This document shows positions 46,259 to 54,720 of a stretch of 64,000 bases of DNA, piece after piece (position 1 is the stretch's first letter; each line of letters opens with the position of its first letter). The translations under genes and the position numbers were made by a program. The stretch lies in contig JAIMBT010000010.1 of the NCBI GenBank assembly GCA_023511295.1, positions 58,413 through 122,412 on the forward strand, given 5' to 3'. This stretch comes from Alicyclobacillus sp. (GTDB lineage Bacteria; Bacillota; Bacilli; Alicyclobacillales; Alicyclobacillaceae). The notes beneath the pieces are model-generated. The model had not been told where the DNA came from. It saw only the letters and a list, made by a program, of their open reading frames with translations, and did no database searches.

Positions 46259-47413
46259 TCAAACGAGCCCAACAATGCGTTGTGCCGCGTCGGCCAGTGA
46301 GTCGGCGGCCACGATGTTCAGCCCGGATTCGTTTAGGATCTGCTTGCCCAGTTCGACGTTGGTCCCTTCGAGGCGGACCACCAGCGGGATGTTCAGTTTC
46401 ACCTGTTTGGCTGCCGCCACAACACCGTTGGCAATCACGTCGCACTTCATGATACCGCCGAAGATGTTGACGAGGATGCCGCGCACGTTCTCGTCCGATA
46501 AGATGATTTTGAACGCTTCGGTGACCTTCTCTTCCGTGGCGCCGCCGCCCACGTCGAGGAAGTTGGCCGGTTCGCCCTTGTAGTACTTCACTGTGTCCAT
46601 CGTCGCCATGGCGAGGCCGGCACCGTTGACCATGAGGCCGATGTTGCCGTCGAGGGCGACGTAGTTCAGGTCGAACTTGGAGGCTTGGATCTCCTTCGGG
46701 TCTTCCTCGTCGAGATCTCTCAACTCGACAATATCCGGGTGGCGGAACAGCGCGTTGTCGTCGAAGTTCAGCTTCGCATCGAGCGCCATCACGTCTCCGC
46801 CGCCCGTGACGACCAGCGGATTGATCTCCGCCACGGAGCAATCCTTGTCCACAAAGCAATCGTACAGCGCGGTCATGAACTTGACGGCCTTGTTGACGAG
46901 GTTGTTCGGAATCCCCATTGCAAAGGCCAGCTTGCGAGCTTGATAGGGAAGCAGGCCGACGGCGGGATCCACCGTTTCACGGAAGATCTTCTCGGGCGTC
47001 TTTGCCGCGACTTCTTCGATTTCCATGCCGCCTTCCGCGGAAGCCATCATGACGACCCGGCCAGAACCGCGATCCAACACCAAACCGATATAGTACTCCT
47101 TTTGGATGTCCGTCAGTTGCTCGATGAGCAGCCGCTTGACCACCTTGCCCTGGGGACCGGTCTGGTGTGTCACCAACGTCTTCCCGAGCAGCTCGCGGGC
47201 GTTCTTTTCCACGTCCTCCAGTGTCTTGGAGACCTTCACACCGCCAGCCTTGCCTCGTCCTCCGGCGTGAATCTGCGCCTTGACGACGCCGCTGCCGCCG
47301 AGCGCACGCGCCGCAGCGACCGCTTCCTCGACGCTGAACGCCACTTGGCCCGCTGGCACGGCCACTCCATACTGGGCGAGTACGGCCTTGGCCTGGTACT
47401 CATGGATGTTCAT
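46259..47413 (-). CDS. sucC: Succinate-CoA ligase, beta subunit
   Basis: ADP-forming beta subunit, partner of Suc[18 protein letters not shown], an ATP-grasp domain ([19 protein letters not shown]) and AEINPLVV with [14 protein letters not shown] and [14 protein letters not shown] mark the family. It has 384 residues. GGGAGG is 8-9 bases upstream of the ATG, and a good promoter lies about 110 bases further up. Confidence 0.98.
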   Translation of the reverse strand: MNIHEYQAKAVLAQYGVAVPAGQVAFSVEEAVAAARALGGSGVVKAQIHAGGRGKAGGVKVSKTLEDVEKNARELLGKTLVTHQTGPQGKVVKRLLIEQLTDIQKEYYIGLVLDRGSGRVVMMASAEGGMEIEEVAAKTPEKIFRETVDPAVGLLPYQARKLAFAMGIPNNLVNKAVKFMTALYDCFVDKDCSVAEINPLVVTGGGDVMALDAKLNFDDNALFRHPDIVELRDLDEEDPKEIQASKFDLNYVALDGNIGLMVNGAGLAMATMDTVKYYKGEPANFLDVGGGATEEKVTEAFKIILSDENVRGILVNIFGGIMKCDVIANGVVAAAKQVKLNIPLVVRLEGTNVELGKQILNESGLNIVAADSLADAAQRIVGLV

Positions 47414-47521
47414 GCTGACTTCCTCCCTCTCTCATTCGCTACAACCCGTGCTGCACACAAAAAAACACCAAATCGGTCGTCTTTGTCTAGCAAAGGCGAT
47501 CTGGCTTGCGAGTCCCTTATT

Positions 47522-47550
47522 AAAATAAAATACTGGGGGTCGATTCGCAA
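47522..47550 (-). promoter_or_regulatory. Sigma-A type promoter for sucCD
   Basis: Minus strand: TTGCGA (47545-47550), 17-base spacer, TATTTT (47522-47527). The A+T-rich -10 region stands out from the GC-rich surroundings. It lies about 110 bases upstream of sucC. Confidence 0.72.
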
Positions 47551-47595
47551 CCTCAGAGGCGTACTGTGAAAATTGGCGAAACGGGGCCCGCAGTG

Positions 47596-47976
47596 TCACC
47601 GAAGGCCCGTAATCCCGACCACCAAACTGACGCCGAGGCAGACCAAGTTGACCATCAACACTCGGTTGGCCCGTCGGATGTCGTACATGGCGCGAAGAGC
47701 CAACGCACAGGCCATGCCGACCGTGCCGAGTGACCACGTGTCGAGAATCCAGCGCGCCTGCCACGTTGAAGGAATACAGCTGAGCAACGCTGCAACCGCC
47801 GCGGCACCGGCCAATACGTAACACACCGCGCGCAAAATGACGCGAATCCACGTCACCCTTCCCCGGATGGCCTGAAATCGCTTGCGCGCTTTCCACGTCC
47901 GCAAATTCACCACACGGCCGCGCGGCGCCTCGGAAACCTGGCGCTTGACACGTCGCGGCTCCCGCTGTTTTTGCAT
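47596..47976 (-). CDS. Hypothetical membrane protein with basic N-terminus
   Basis: Not recognised. The 126 residues begin with about 40 strongly basic residues (KQREPRRVKRQVSEAPRG, RTWKARKRF), then three predicted membrane helices near 43-66, 78-96 and 106-123. GGGAGGGG lies 5 bases before ATG 47976, and a well-formed promoter lies at 48019-48047, so it is likely expressed. It is read away from comM and towards sucC. Confidence 0.7.
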   Translation of the reverse strand: MQKQREPRRVKRQVSEAPRGRVVNLRTWKARKRFQAIRGRVTWIRVILRAVCYVLAGAAAVAALLSCIPSTWQARWILDTWSLGTVGMACALALRAMYDIRRANRVLMVNLVCLGVSLVVGITGLR

Positions 47977-48018
47977 GCCCGCCCCTCCCAGATGGTACCC
48001 GATCACTCGGTCACTCTT

Positions 48019-48047
48019 ATCGTAGCGGTTGGCCAGGCAGCTGGCAA
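48019..48047 (-). promoter_or_regulatory. Sigma-A type promoter for the 47596-47976 gene
   Basis: Minus strand: TTGCCA (48042-48047), 17-base spacer, TACGAT (48019-48024), about 43 bases before the ATG. The opposite strand of the same gap drives comM. Confidence 0.65.
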
Positions 48048-48153
48048 TCTCCTATTGGAGAAGGACTTCTCCCGAACGTCATGGCTGTCCGGGACCGCCT
48101 GATGTATATCCAATGTATGCGGCACATCGAAGGTACAAGACAGGGGGATCAAC

Positions 48154-49632
48154 ATGTTGGGAATTGCCTATGGAGCGGTACTGGACGGCGTCGAGGCATC
48201 GGTCGTGCGCGTGGAGGCAGACGTCACACAAGGTTTGCCGCAGTTTCACATCGTCGGTTTGCCCGACTCCGCGGTCCAGGAGTCGAAACAGCGGATACGG
48301 GCCGCCCTGCGCAACTGCGGACTACCGTTTCCCAATTGCCGGATCACGGTGAACCTCGCGCCCGCGAGTCTGAAGAAACGCGGACCGGGCCTCGACTTGC
48401 CCATCGCCATCGCCATCCTGCGCGCCATTGGACACCTGGACCCGTCCCATGACGACCGCGTCGCATACTGCGCCGAAATCAGCCTGGCAGGGGATCTGCT
48501 CCCCGTCAGCGGGATCATCAACCGCGCGTTGGCACTGGTGAAGGATGGACATTCGGAGATCGTTGTAGCCAAGGACCAATTGAGAGACCTCGTGGATATC
48601 CCAGACAGCAACTGGTATGCGTGTCATCAGCTCCAAGAAGTCGCCCGCCTTACAGAGTCGACGTGGGGCGAGCACCGCGTCTCAGCGCAAATGCCGCCTC
48701 ACATGCGACCGCAGGGGATTCCCACATTTCGAGACGTCCACGGCATGGACGCCGTCAAGCGCGCGATTGCCATCGCCGTCACGGGACACCATTCGATCCT
48801 GCTCGTCGGGCCGCCAGGTGCGGGAAAGACCATGGTCGCGGAGCGGATCGCGTCCGTCCTGCCGGAACTGAATTTTCCCGAGGCCCTGGAGGTATTCGCG
48901 ATGCATCAAGCGTGCGGCGTACCGCGGGACTACACGAACCAGCCGCCGGTTCGCAGCCCGCACCACTCGATTACCCGGGCCGGCTTGATTGGGGGTGGCA
49001 ACCCGCCCGTGCCCGGTGAAGTGACACTAGCGAACCACGGCGTACTCCTGCTCGACGAACTGCTGGAATTTTCTCCAGACGTTCTCGACAGCCTGCGCGA
49101 ACCGCTGACAACCGGACAGGTCCGCTTGACGCGGGCGGGGCACCACACTGTGTTTCCAGCGAAATTTTTGCTGGTGGGCACGATGAATCCGTGCAAATGT
49201 GGTCAGTACGGTTTCGGTGACTGCACCTGTCGGCCTGCGGAGATTCACCGCTACTGGTCCAGTCTGTCAGGGCCGTTACTCGACCGGATCGACATGGTCG
49301 TGCCGGTGCGTCCGGAGCCGGTCCCCGCCGCTTGGCACGGAGACGATGCAGACCACGCGACACATGACCTGCGCATTTTAGCCCAGTTTGGACGCGTATA
49401 TCGCATGATGATACAAGACCCGGAAGTGCGAGCCTTGATGCCATTCACTCCACAGGCCCGACGTACGTTGGAGCGCGCGTCCTTGCAACTCGGCCTGTCG
49501 GCTCGGGCACGGTCCGCCACGGTACGGGTCGCGCGGAGCATCGCTTGGCTCGATGTCCGCCGGAGGGACAAAATCGTGACCGCGGAGCACGTTCAGGAAG
49601 CGCTCTCCTACCGTCTGACCACCCGCCCCTAA
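48154..49632 (+). CDS. comM: YifB/ComM family Mg-chelatase-like AAA+ ATPase
   Basis: Hexameric helicase family; ComM promotes branch migration during transformation in other bacteria. The N-terminal Lon-protease-like domain (GLPDSAVQESKQRIRAAL, NLAPASLKKRGPGLDLPIA) is followed by an AAA+ domain with Walker A LLVGPPGAGKTMVAERIAS, Walker B GVLLLDELLEFSPDVLDSLR and a zinc-like CKCGQYGFGDCTC motif. It has 492 residues. The ATG is preceded by AGGGGGAT. It is the only plus-strand gene between 1.7 and 60.9 kb. Confidence 0.93.
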   Translation: MLGIAYGAVLDGVEASVVRVEADVTQGLPQFHIVGLPDSAVQESKQRIRAALRNCGLPFPNCRITVNLAPASLKKRGPGLDLPIAIAILRAIGHLDPSHDDRVAYCAEISLAGDLLPVSGIINRALALVKDGHSEIVVAKDQLRDLVDIPDSNWYACHQLQEVARLTESTWGEHRVSAQMPPHMRPQGIPTFRDVHGMDAVKRAIAIAVTGHHSILLVGPPGAGKTMVAERIASVLPELNFPEALEVFAMHQACGVPRDYTNQPPVRSPHHSITRAGLIGGGNPPVPGEVTLANHGVLLLDELLEFSPDVLDSLREPLTTGQVRLTRAGHHTVFPAKFLLVGTMNPCKCGQYGFGDCTCRPAEIHRYWSSLSGPLLDRIDMVVPVRPEPVPAAWHGDDADHATHDLRILAQFGRVYRMMIQDPEVRALMPFTPQARRTLERASLQLGLSARARSATVRVARSIAWLDVRRRDKIVTAEHVQEALSYRLTTRP

Positions 49633-49697
49633 AGCCGGATGGCCTTGACGTCCCTGGGTCACACAGGTTTCCTTGAGCCAACCGACTCGGTGCGGGT

Positions 49698-50108
49698 TCA
49701 GAACGGTCCGTCCGCGAGCGGTACGTTGCGAATGTGGTGGACCTGGCAGACGTTTCTTCCTGCCACATCCAACGCCACCACGTCCACGCGCAGAGGAGGT
49801 GAAAATCCAAACACGGCCTGCACGTAGGGCACAAGTCGGGCCAACTGGCGGCGTTTCCGCGGTCCCACCGCTTCCACCGCAAGTTCCGGCCCACCCCAAC
49901 GGCGGGTGCGAACTTCTACCATCACGAGCCAGCGGCCGTTTTGGGCCAGGATGTCGACCTCACCGGCGCGACAGCGCCAATTCCGCTCCACGACCTGCCA
50001 CCCCAAGACCCGCTCGAGGTACTGTGTCGCCCAGCCCTCTCCGAAGTGCCCGAGGTTGCGCCGTGGGTGTCCCGTTCGCGCGCAATGGGGGGAGCTCCCG
50101 CGCACCAT
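49698..50108 (-). CDS. yraN: UPF0102 family YraN, endonuclease-fold protein
   Basis: Small nuclease-fold protein of unknown exact role, usually near rnhB. The signature is GWATQYLERVLGWQVVERNW, RCRAGEVDILAQNGRWLVMV and EVRTRR, holding the D-ExK-type residues of the fold. It has 136 residues. ATG 50108 starts 4 bases after the preceding gene's stop, with weak GGGG upstream. Confidence 0.92.
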   Translation of the reverse strand: MVRGSSPHCARTGHPRRNLGHFGEGWATQYLERVLGWQVVERNWRCRAGEVDILAQNGRWLVMVEVRTRRWGGPELAVEAVGPRKRRQLARLVPYVQAVFGFSPPLRVDVVALDVAGRNVCQVHHIRNVPLADGPF

Positions 50109-50112
50109 CCCG

Positions 50113-50364
50113 TCAACGCCCCATCCGGTACACAAACGCCAAAATCTCCGCGACCGCCGCATACAGCTCTTCCGGAATCACGTCGCCGACCTCCAGGTCC
50201 ATCAGCGCGGATACCAACGCCGCATTCGAGAGCACCGGTACCTGGTGACGCCTCGCTACGTCCACCAACGCATCCGCGACGGCACCGGCTCCGCGGGCGA
50301 CGACTCTCGGTGCTTGGTCCCGCTGTGCTTCATATCGCAGTGCGACCGCTTGTTGTTTCTCCAC
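50113..50364 (-). CDS. YlqH-like protein, FlhB C-terminal domain homologue
   Basis: An 83-residue protein equivalent to the cytoplasmic domain of FlhB/EscU/YscU export switches (QAVALRYEAQRDQAPRVVAR, VPVLSNAALVSALMDLEVGD, PEELYAAVAEILAFVYRMGR). It lacks the membrane part and the NPTH cleavage motif. Bacillus YlqH has the same form and occurs beside ylqG. Function is unknown; a role as a soluble export-gate modulator is inference. The GTG at 50364 follows GAGGAG just after the upstream stop. Confidence 0.85.
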   Translation of the reverse strand: MEKQQAVALRYEAQRDQAPRVVARGAGAVADALVDVARRHQVPVLSNAALVSALMDLEVGDVIPEELYAAVAEILAFVYRMGR

Positions 50365-50371
50365 CGGCTCC

Positions 50372-51238
50372 TCACTCCTGTTCGGGAGCAAATTCCGACG
50401 CCGTCATCTTTCTCAGGTCCCAGCCAAGTCCCCGGAGTACTTGCCCCAATTCCCCTTGCGCGGCCATCGCACGCTCCTGTAACCGACGGTTCTGGGACTC
50501 CAGATGTACCGACAGCTCAGGCTTCTGGGCCCAGATGGTCACCCGGACGGGTTCCTCCTGAACGCGCAGGTCGAACACAATGCGATACGCAGGCCGACCG
50601 TCGGCATCGGCACGGGCGTAGGTCTGCGCCTGCCACCGGAGCGCTCGAGTGGATCCCGGAGGCCCCTCGGCCGGGACTGTCACCATTCCACCCCCGCGGG
50701 TCGGCGAAGCGCCCTCTTGAACCGCGGACGCAAAACGGTCCAACAACAACCAGGCCCGCACGACATCGGATTCGAGTGTTCCAACGTCCGTCGAGCTCAG
50801 GTGTGCGAATGGCACCAACTGGGGTTGGTCGGAGGAGGCAGACACCCGGGTCACCCAGTGACCCTGCTCCGGCAAGCGAGCCGCCTCGTCGAGGGCCTGA
50901 CGCAGCGACTGCACAATCTCGTGCCCCACCACGGCCGGGTTCTCTGCTTCGGCTGAACCGCTCAAAGTAGGGCCCAACCACTCCGCCAACAACCGACGCC
51001 ATCCCCATTCGGCAAGCGTGAGGGCAGGGCTGCGCAGGATGGCGACTGGGAGATCCGCCGGTTCGGTCACATCCGCAACATCCACCGTCTCCCGCCGGAC
51101 CGCGGTTTGCGCTGGCCGGGCTGCACCGACATCTTTGGCGCTCGAGCGAGCCGTCCCCGTCGTGCCTGCGGGTCGAGCTCCCGTAGGCGGAGGGACGCTC
51201 GGTACGCTCACCCGATGATTCTGCGGCCCGTCTACCAT
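50372..51238 (-). CDS. YlqG-like protein with FliK-like C-terminus
   Basis: A 288-residue protein at the ylqG position. The first 70 residues are Pro/Ser/Ala-rich. The C-terminal part (AYRIVFDLRVQEEPVRVTIW, AQKPELSVHLESQNRRL, LGQVLRGLGWDLRKM) resembles the FliK hook-length domain: a beta-rich segment followed by two helices. With the FlhB-tail homologue downstream it forms a FliK/FlhB-like pair outside the flagellar operon. Homology is suggestive, not proven. ATG 51238 overlaps the rnhB stop by 7 bases. Confidence 0.72.
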   Translation of the reverse strand: MVDGPQNHRVSVPSVPPPTGARPAGTTGTARSSAKDVGAARPAQTAVRRETVDVADVTEPADLPVAILRSPALTLAEWGWRRLLAEWLGPTLSGSAEAENPAVVGHEIVQSLRQALDEAARLPEQGHWVTRVSASSDQPQLVPFAHLSSTDVGTLESDVVRAWLLLDRFASAVQEGASPTRGGGMVTVPAEGPPGSTRALRWQAQTYARADADGRPAYRIVFDLRVQEEPVRVTIWAQKPELSVHLESQNRRLQERAMAAQGELGQVLRGLGWDLRKMTASEFAPEQE

Positions 51239-51936
51239 GACGCATCCAGCCTTACTTGCTGCACGCGCTGAACCGGCCCAAAACTCTGACGATGCAAGGG
51301 GGTACTTCCCCGCTGCGCCAATGCCGCAAGATGGTCCGCTGTCGGATAGCCGGCATTGCGCTCCCACCCGTAGCCGGGGTACGTGCGGTCCAAGTCGCAC
51401 ATGATGTCATCCCGGGCCACCTTCGCCACAATCGATGCGGCCGCAATCGACAGACAGCGGGCATCGCCACCAACCACGGGCTGGGACGAGATGGGGGTCA
51501 TGCCGTCAAATCGTGGCGCGTAGGGACCGTCCACCAAGGCCACGGCGGGGCGTACCCGCAATCGATGCAATGCTCGGGCCATGGCCAAGCGTGCAGCGTG
51601 AAGAATGTTGTATGTATCGATCTCGGTGGGCGTCGCGACCCCCACCGCCACCGCTGTTGCGTGCGCGTAGATCCGTTCGCAGAGGATGCGGCGACGTTTC
51701 GGCCCGAGCCGCTTGGAATCATCGATGCCTAGCCAGTCCTCTACTTGACCGCCGAGAATGACGGCCGCCGCGACGACGGGGCCCGCCAACGCACCGCGTC
51801 CGGCTTCATCCACACCTGCCCAGGGACGCAGGTCTTCTTCGCCGGCGGGCAAGGTTCGGGCGACCAAGGCCTGCTCGGCTTCCCACAGCTCCGCCGTTCT
51901 CGCTGCGTCGTTCTGGCGCTTCCGCACGCTGTCCAC
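51232..51936 (-). CDS. rnhB: Ribonuclease HII
   Basis: Removes RNA from RNA-DNA hybrids and single ribonucleotides in DNA. The catalytic Asp43 and Glu44 are in GVDEAGRGALAGPVVAAAVI. DSKRLGPKRR, VDGPYAPRF and SIAAASIVAKVARD are conserved. It has 234 residues. The start may be GTG 51936 or 51927; GAGGTG favours the second. Confidence 0.96.
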   Translation of the reverse strand: MDSVRKRQNDAARTAELWEAEQALVARTLPAGEEDLRPWAGVDEAGRGALAGPVVAAAVILGGQVEDWLGIDDSKRLGPKRRRILCERIYAHATAVAVGVATPTEIDTYNILHAARLAMARALHRLRVRPAVALVDGPYAPRFDGMTPISSQPVVGGDARCLSIAAASIVAKVARDDIMCDLDRTYPGYGWERNAGYPTADHLAALAQRGSTPLHRQSFGPVQRVQQVRLDASW

Positions 51937-52053
51937 CTCACCATCGCGAACCCGAATGCCCTATGGGCCCGTTCTCTTTCCATCTAGTTTACCGAGCCAG
52001 CGTGCAGTTTGACCAGTACGGTTGGTACGAACGGGCAGATCCCATTGAAAACG

Positions 52054-53022
52054 TCAGGATTCGCCGTGTGCTTTCGCTGGAGCCGACTCCGGAGCCACAT
52101 CATCCGCCGCCGGCCCTCCGAGGCGTTCTTGCGGGCCCGCCGCTTCGTCCGGAGGCCACTCGAAGCTGATGCGCCCGAGTCTGCCCGTCTGCAACTCGCG
52201 GATGAGCAGTTGCGCCGCTCGTTCCACATCCGGGACCCCACCCGGCCGAACCAGCCCGCGCCGCATTCCGATTTGCCGCAACCCTTCTTCAGCCCAAGGC
52301 CACACGGCTTCCAGTCCGCCCCAATCACAGGCGGATAGTGAGATGCCGTAGCGTTCCCGCAACGCATCCGGATAGCGCTGGGACAGCCAACTCAGCAGGT
52401 AGGCGGCGAGCGCTTCAACGTCGAGGATTTCCGACTTGATGGCACCCGTAATGGCGAGTGTGTAGGCGACGTGTTCGTCGTCCAATTTTGGCCATAAAAC
52501 CCCGGGGGTATCGAGGAGTTGGACCTGTCCCAAGCGGATCCACTGCTGTGTCTTTGTTATCCCCGGCCGATCTCCGATTTTGGTCGCCGCCCGCCCCGCC
52601 AGGCGGTTGATGACCGACGACTTGCCGACGTTCGGAATGCCGGCCACCATCGCACGGATGACGCCCGGTTTCAAACCGCGAGCGCGCTCGCGCGCTCGCT
52701 TCGCAGTCGCCACGCGCTCGAGGGCAGGCACCACCTGACGGACACCATCGCCGCTGCGGGCATCTATCACCACGACCTCCTGGCCCAGCGCTTGAAAGTG
52801 CGCCAACCACGCCGCTGTACATGCCGGGTCGGCGAGGTCCTTGCGCGTCAGGACCGCGACCCGCGCCTTTGCGGCGGTCACTTCGCGCAACATCGGATTC
52901 GCACTCGCGAGCGGCAGACGCGCATCGAGGACCTCGAGCACGACGTCGACGACGCGGAGCGATTCCGTAATTTCACGCTTTGCTTTGGCCATGTGTCCCG
53001 GATACCAATGGATCTGCTGCAA
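52054..53022 (-). CDS. rbgA: Ribosome biogenesis GTPase RbgA (YlqF)
   Basis: Circularly permuted GTPase needed for late 50S assembly. The permuted order is visible: G4 VLTRKDLAD, then G1 GIPNVGKSSVINRLAG, G2 DRPGITKTQQW and G3 LLDTPGVLWPK. The N-terminus IHWYPGHMAKAKREI is typical. About 322 residues with a Pro/Ala-rich C-terminal extension. TTG 53022 gives an N-terminus like that of Bacillus; GTG 53043 is an alternative start. Confidence 0.95.
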   Translation of the reverse strand: MQQIHWYPGHMAKAKREITESLRVVDVVLEVLDARLPLASANPMLREVTAAKARVAVLTRKDLADPACTAAWLAHFQALGQEVVVIDARSGDGVRQVVPALERVATAKRARERARGLKPGVIRAMVAGIPNVGKSSVINRLAGRAATKIGDRPGITKTQQWIRLGQVQLLDTPGVLWPKLDDEHVAYTLAITGAIKSEILDVEALAAYLLSWLSQRYPDALRERYGISLSACDWGGLEAVWPWAEEGLRQIGMRRGLVRPGGVPDVERAAQLLIRELQTGRLGRISFEWPPDEAAGPQERLGGPAADDVAPESAPAKAHGES

Positions 53023-53084
53023 GCGGTTAAACCCACCTCTCACGCGCCCGCAGTACGCCCGGGCGAGCCGCGTTCAATTGAACA

Positions 53085-53110
53085 AGGGTGCCGGATTGCT
53101 CCGACACCCT
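53085..53110 (-). terminator. Hairpin after rplS, probable weak terminator
   Basis: AGGGTGCCGGA (53085-53095) pairs with TCCGACACCCT (53100-53110) with one mismatch. It lies 19 bases after the rplS stop. The minus-strand tail is UUGUUCAAUUG, moderately U-rich. Confidence 0.6.
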
Positions 53111-53128
53111 GCCAGACGTTTTGCCAAA

Positions 53129-53470
53129 CTACCGAATCTCTTTGATGCGAGCCGCCTTGCCGGACAAACCGCGCAAGTAGTAGAGCTTGGCGCGGCGCAC
53201 CTTGCCACGGCGCGTGCGCTCAATCCGCTCAATGTTCGGCGAGTGAACAGGAAATGTGCGTTCGACGCCTACACCGTAGGAAATTTTGCGCACCGTGTAG
53301 GTCTCGCTGATGCCGCTGCCGCGGCGCCGAATCACAATTCCTTCGAAGACCTGAATACGTTCCCGTTGACCTTCGCGAACCTTCACGTGAACGCGAACCG
53401 TATCACCCGGGCGGAAGTCTGGAATGTCCTTGCGAAGCTGCTCTTCCGCGATTGCACGAACGAGATTCAT
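53129..53470 (-). CDS. rplS: 50S ribosomal protein bL19
   Basis: Large-subunit protein at the subunit interface. [40 protein letters not shown] and the C-terminal [20 protein letters not shown] are canonical. It has 113 residues. ATG 53470 has GGGAGG 9 bases upstream. The rpsP-rimM-trmD genes that usually precede it are absent; it has its own promoter. Confidence 0.98.
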   Translation of the reverse strand: MNLVRAIAEEQLRKDIPDFRPGDTVRVHVKVREGQRERIQVFEGIVIRRRGSGISETYTVRKISYGVGVERTFPVHSPNIERIERTRRGKVRRAKLYYLRGLSGKAARIKEIR

Positions 53471-53548
53471 TGGATACGGCCTCCCTTCCGACGGGTGTTC
53501 GTGCCACTTGAACCCTGTGACAGAGGACCACCGTAATGACACCGAGCC

Positions 53549-53578
53549 ATTCTATCACAACCCGTTCCCATCCGGCAA
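53549..53578 (-). promoter_or_regulatory. Promoter of rplS
   Basis: Minus strand: TTGCCG (53573-53578), 18-base spacer, TAGAAT (53549-53554) preceded by TG one base before (extended -10). It leaves a leader of about 72 bases. Confidence 0.68.
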
Positions 53579-53600
53579 GCCCACGCGATTACGCACTTCA

Positions 53601-53625
53601 AATCTAACCGATAAAATCTAACCGA
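53601..53625. repeat. 11-bp direct repeat beside the rplS promoter
   Basis: AATCTAACCGA occurs at 53601-53611 and again at 53615-53625, with a related TGTAACCGAG at about 53651. The copies lie just upstream of the rplS -35 box and could be an operator or UP element; this is inference. The rest of the 53626-53730 gap shows nothing clear. Confidence 0.5.
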
Positions 53626-53730
53626 GGGGGCGCAACCACTCACCCCATATGTAACCGAGCGGGCGCCGTCACCCGCTGGACGTGTCCCTCTACCGTCACC
53701 GGCTCGGCTGCACGACGATGAATCTGACCG

Positions 53731-54438
53731 TCAGTCCGTTACCCGATGTACCCGGACGGTCGCACTCATTCCCGGCACCAAACGGTTACCTGCATAATCG
53801 GCAATCTGAATGCGAACCGGAACCGTCTGCGTCACCTTGGTGTACGAACCGCTGGTTGCATCCGTCGACGGCAGCAAGGAAAACATCGAATTCGTGGCGA
53901 GGCCGATGGACTGAACCGTTCCCGTGAACGTCTGACCAGGAAACGCGTCGATGTAGATATCGACACTGTCGCCGACCGCGATGTGTTGCAACTGGGTCTC
54001 CTGGAAGTTGGCCACGATGTACAGTTTGTTCAAGTTCACGACGTAGCCCACCGGTTGACCAGGGGCAACAGGTTCGCCTGCGTCGGCCGAGCTGTTGAGA
54101 ATGGTTCCGTTAATCGGGCTGGTCACGTCCGCGGCTGCAGATACCGCCTTCGCGACCTGAGGAGACTTCGCCGCCGCTCCCAATTGCTGCAACTCGGCGG
54201 ACGTGTCGACCTGCCCCAGTACCTGACCGGCGGTTACCGTATCCCCATTCTGGACCGTCCAGCTCGTCAGGGTGCCAGGAATCTCTACGTTCAGCGGGTA
54301 CTCATCCCCCTCGACGAAGGCGTTGTCCGTGCTGACATAGTGCGTGCGCTGGTAGTACCAGTGCCACCCGCCGTAGACGACTCCGACAATCACCAGCAGG
54401 GCAATGATGTTAAGCAGAACAATTCGGCGGACGTTCAC
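53731..54438 (-). CDS. HlyD/EmrA-like membrane fusion protein, short hairpin
   Basis: Single-pass adaptor of export systems. A membrane helix (residues 7-24) precedes the first lipoyl half (YVSTDNAFVEGDEYPLNVEI, NGDTVTAGQVLGQVD) and the second (DVTSPINGTILNSSADAGEP), then a beta-barrel with VANFQETQLQHIAVGDSVDI. The long coiled-coil hairpin between the lipoyl halves is reduced to about 25 residues (79-104). It has 235 residues and a GTG start behind AGGGGGGG. No EmrB or ABC transporter is adjacent, so it is an orphan here. Confidence 0.88.
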   Translation of the reverse strand: MNVRRIVLLNIIALLVIVGVVYGGWHWYYQRTHYVSTDNAFVEGDEYPLNVEIPGTLTSWTVQNGDTVTAGQVLGQVDTSAELQQLGAAAKSPQVAKAVSAAADVTSPINGTILNSSADAGEPVAPGQPVGYVVNLNKLYIVANFQETQLQHIAVGDSVDIYIDAFPGQTFTGTVQSIGLATNSMFSLLPSTDATSGSYTKVTQTVPVRIQIADYAGNRLVPGMSATVRVHRVTD

Positions 54439-54477
54439 GCTGGCCCCCCCTGTTCAAATGTGCTTTAGCCGAAGGAT

Positions 54478-54506
54478 ATTTTAATCTGTAGAACACTCGT
54501 TGTAAA
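54478..54506 (-). promoter_or_regulatory. Sigma-A type promoter of the hlyD-like gene
   Basis: Minus strand: TTTACA (54501-54506), 17-base spacer, TAAAAT (54478-54483), 40 bases before the GTG. It stands downstream of a terminator, so this gene is a separate unit. Confidence 0.75.
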
Positions 54507-54536
54507 CCTTTCGGCCATCGTCCATCTATCTTCACC

Positions 54537-54564
54537 AACAAAACAGGCCCCATACGGGGCCTGG
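54537..54564 (-). terminator. Intrinsic terminator of the riboswitch transcript
   Basis: CAGGCCCC (54545-54552) pairs with GGGGCCTG (54557-54564) around ATAC. On the minus strand it is followed by UUUUGUU. It lies 15 bases after the small ORF stop and closes a transcript of roughly 370 bases that starts near 54916. Confidence 0.88.
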
Positions 54565-54579
54565 AAGAACCCTATCCGT

Positions 54580-54720
54580 TATACCGGAGCTTGGTCCGTC
54601 GGTGTGTCGGATGGTTCCGGAATGGGAAGCGTTTCCTCGTTCGGATGCTTCAAGCGGCCAAGTGACTGTAGAATCTCAAGGTCCTTCATCAACTCTGGCA
54701 ACTCTGGTTCCTTTGCCACG
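54580..54720 (-). CDS. Small acidic protein under c-di-AMP riboswitch
   Basis: Not recognised. A GTG at 54720 opens a 46-codon frame to TAA at 54580-54582. It has GGGGGTG about 6 bases upstream. The product is acidic and Pro/Glu-rich, with a short helical N-terminal half (PELPELMKDLEILQSLGRLK) and a proline-rich tail (LPIPEPSDTPTDQAPV). The frame stays open upstream to a TAG in the riboswitch, so TTG 54757-54759 would give 59 residues (LEPGEILASGVLHVAKEPEL). Codon use is like that of its neighbours. It is the only frame between the aptamer and the terminator, so it is the presumed regulated product; whether it is translated is unproven. Confidence 0.6.
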
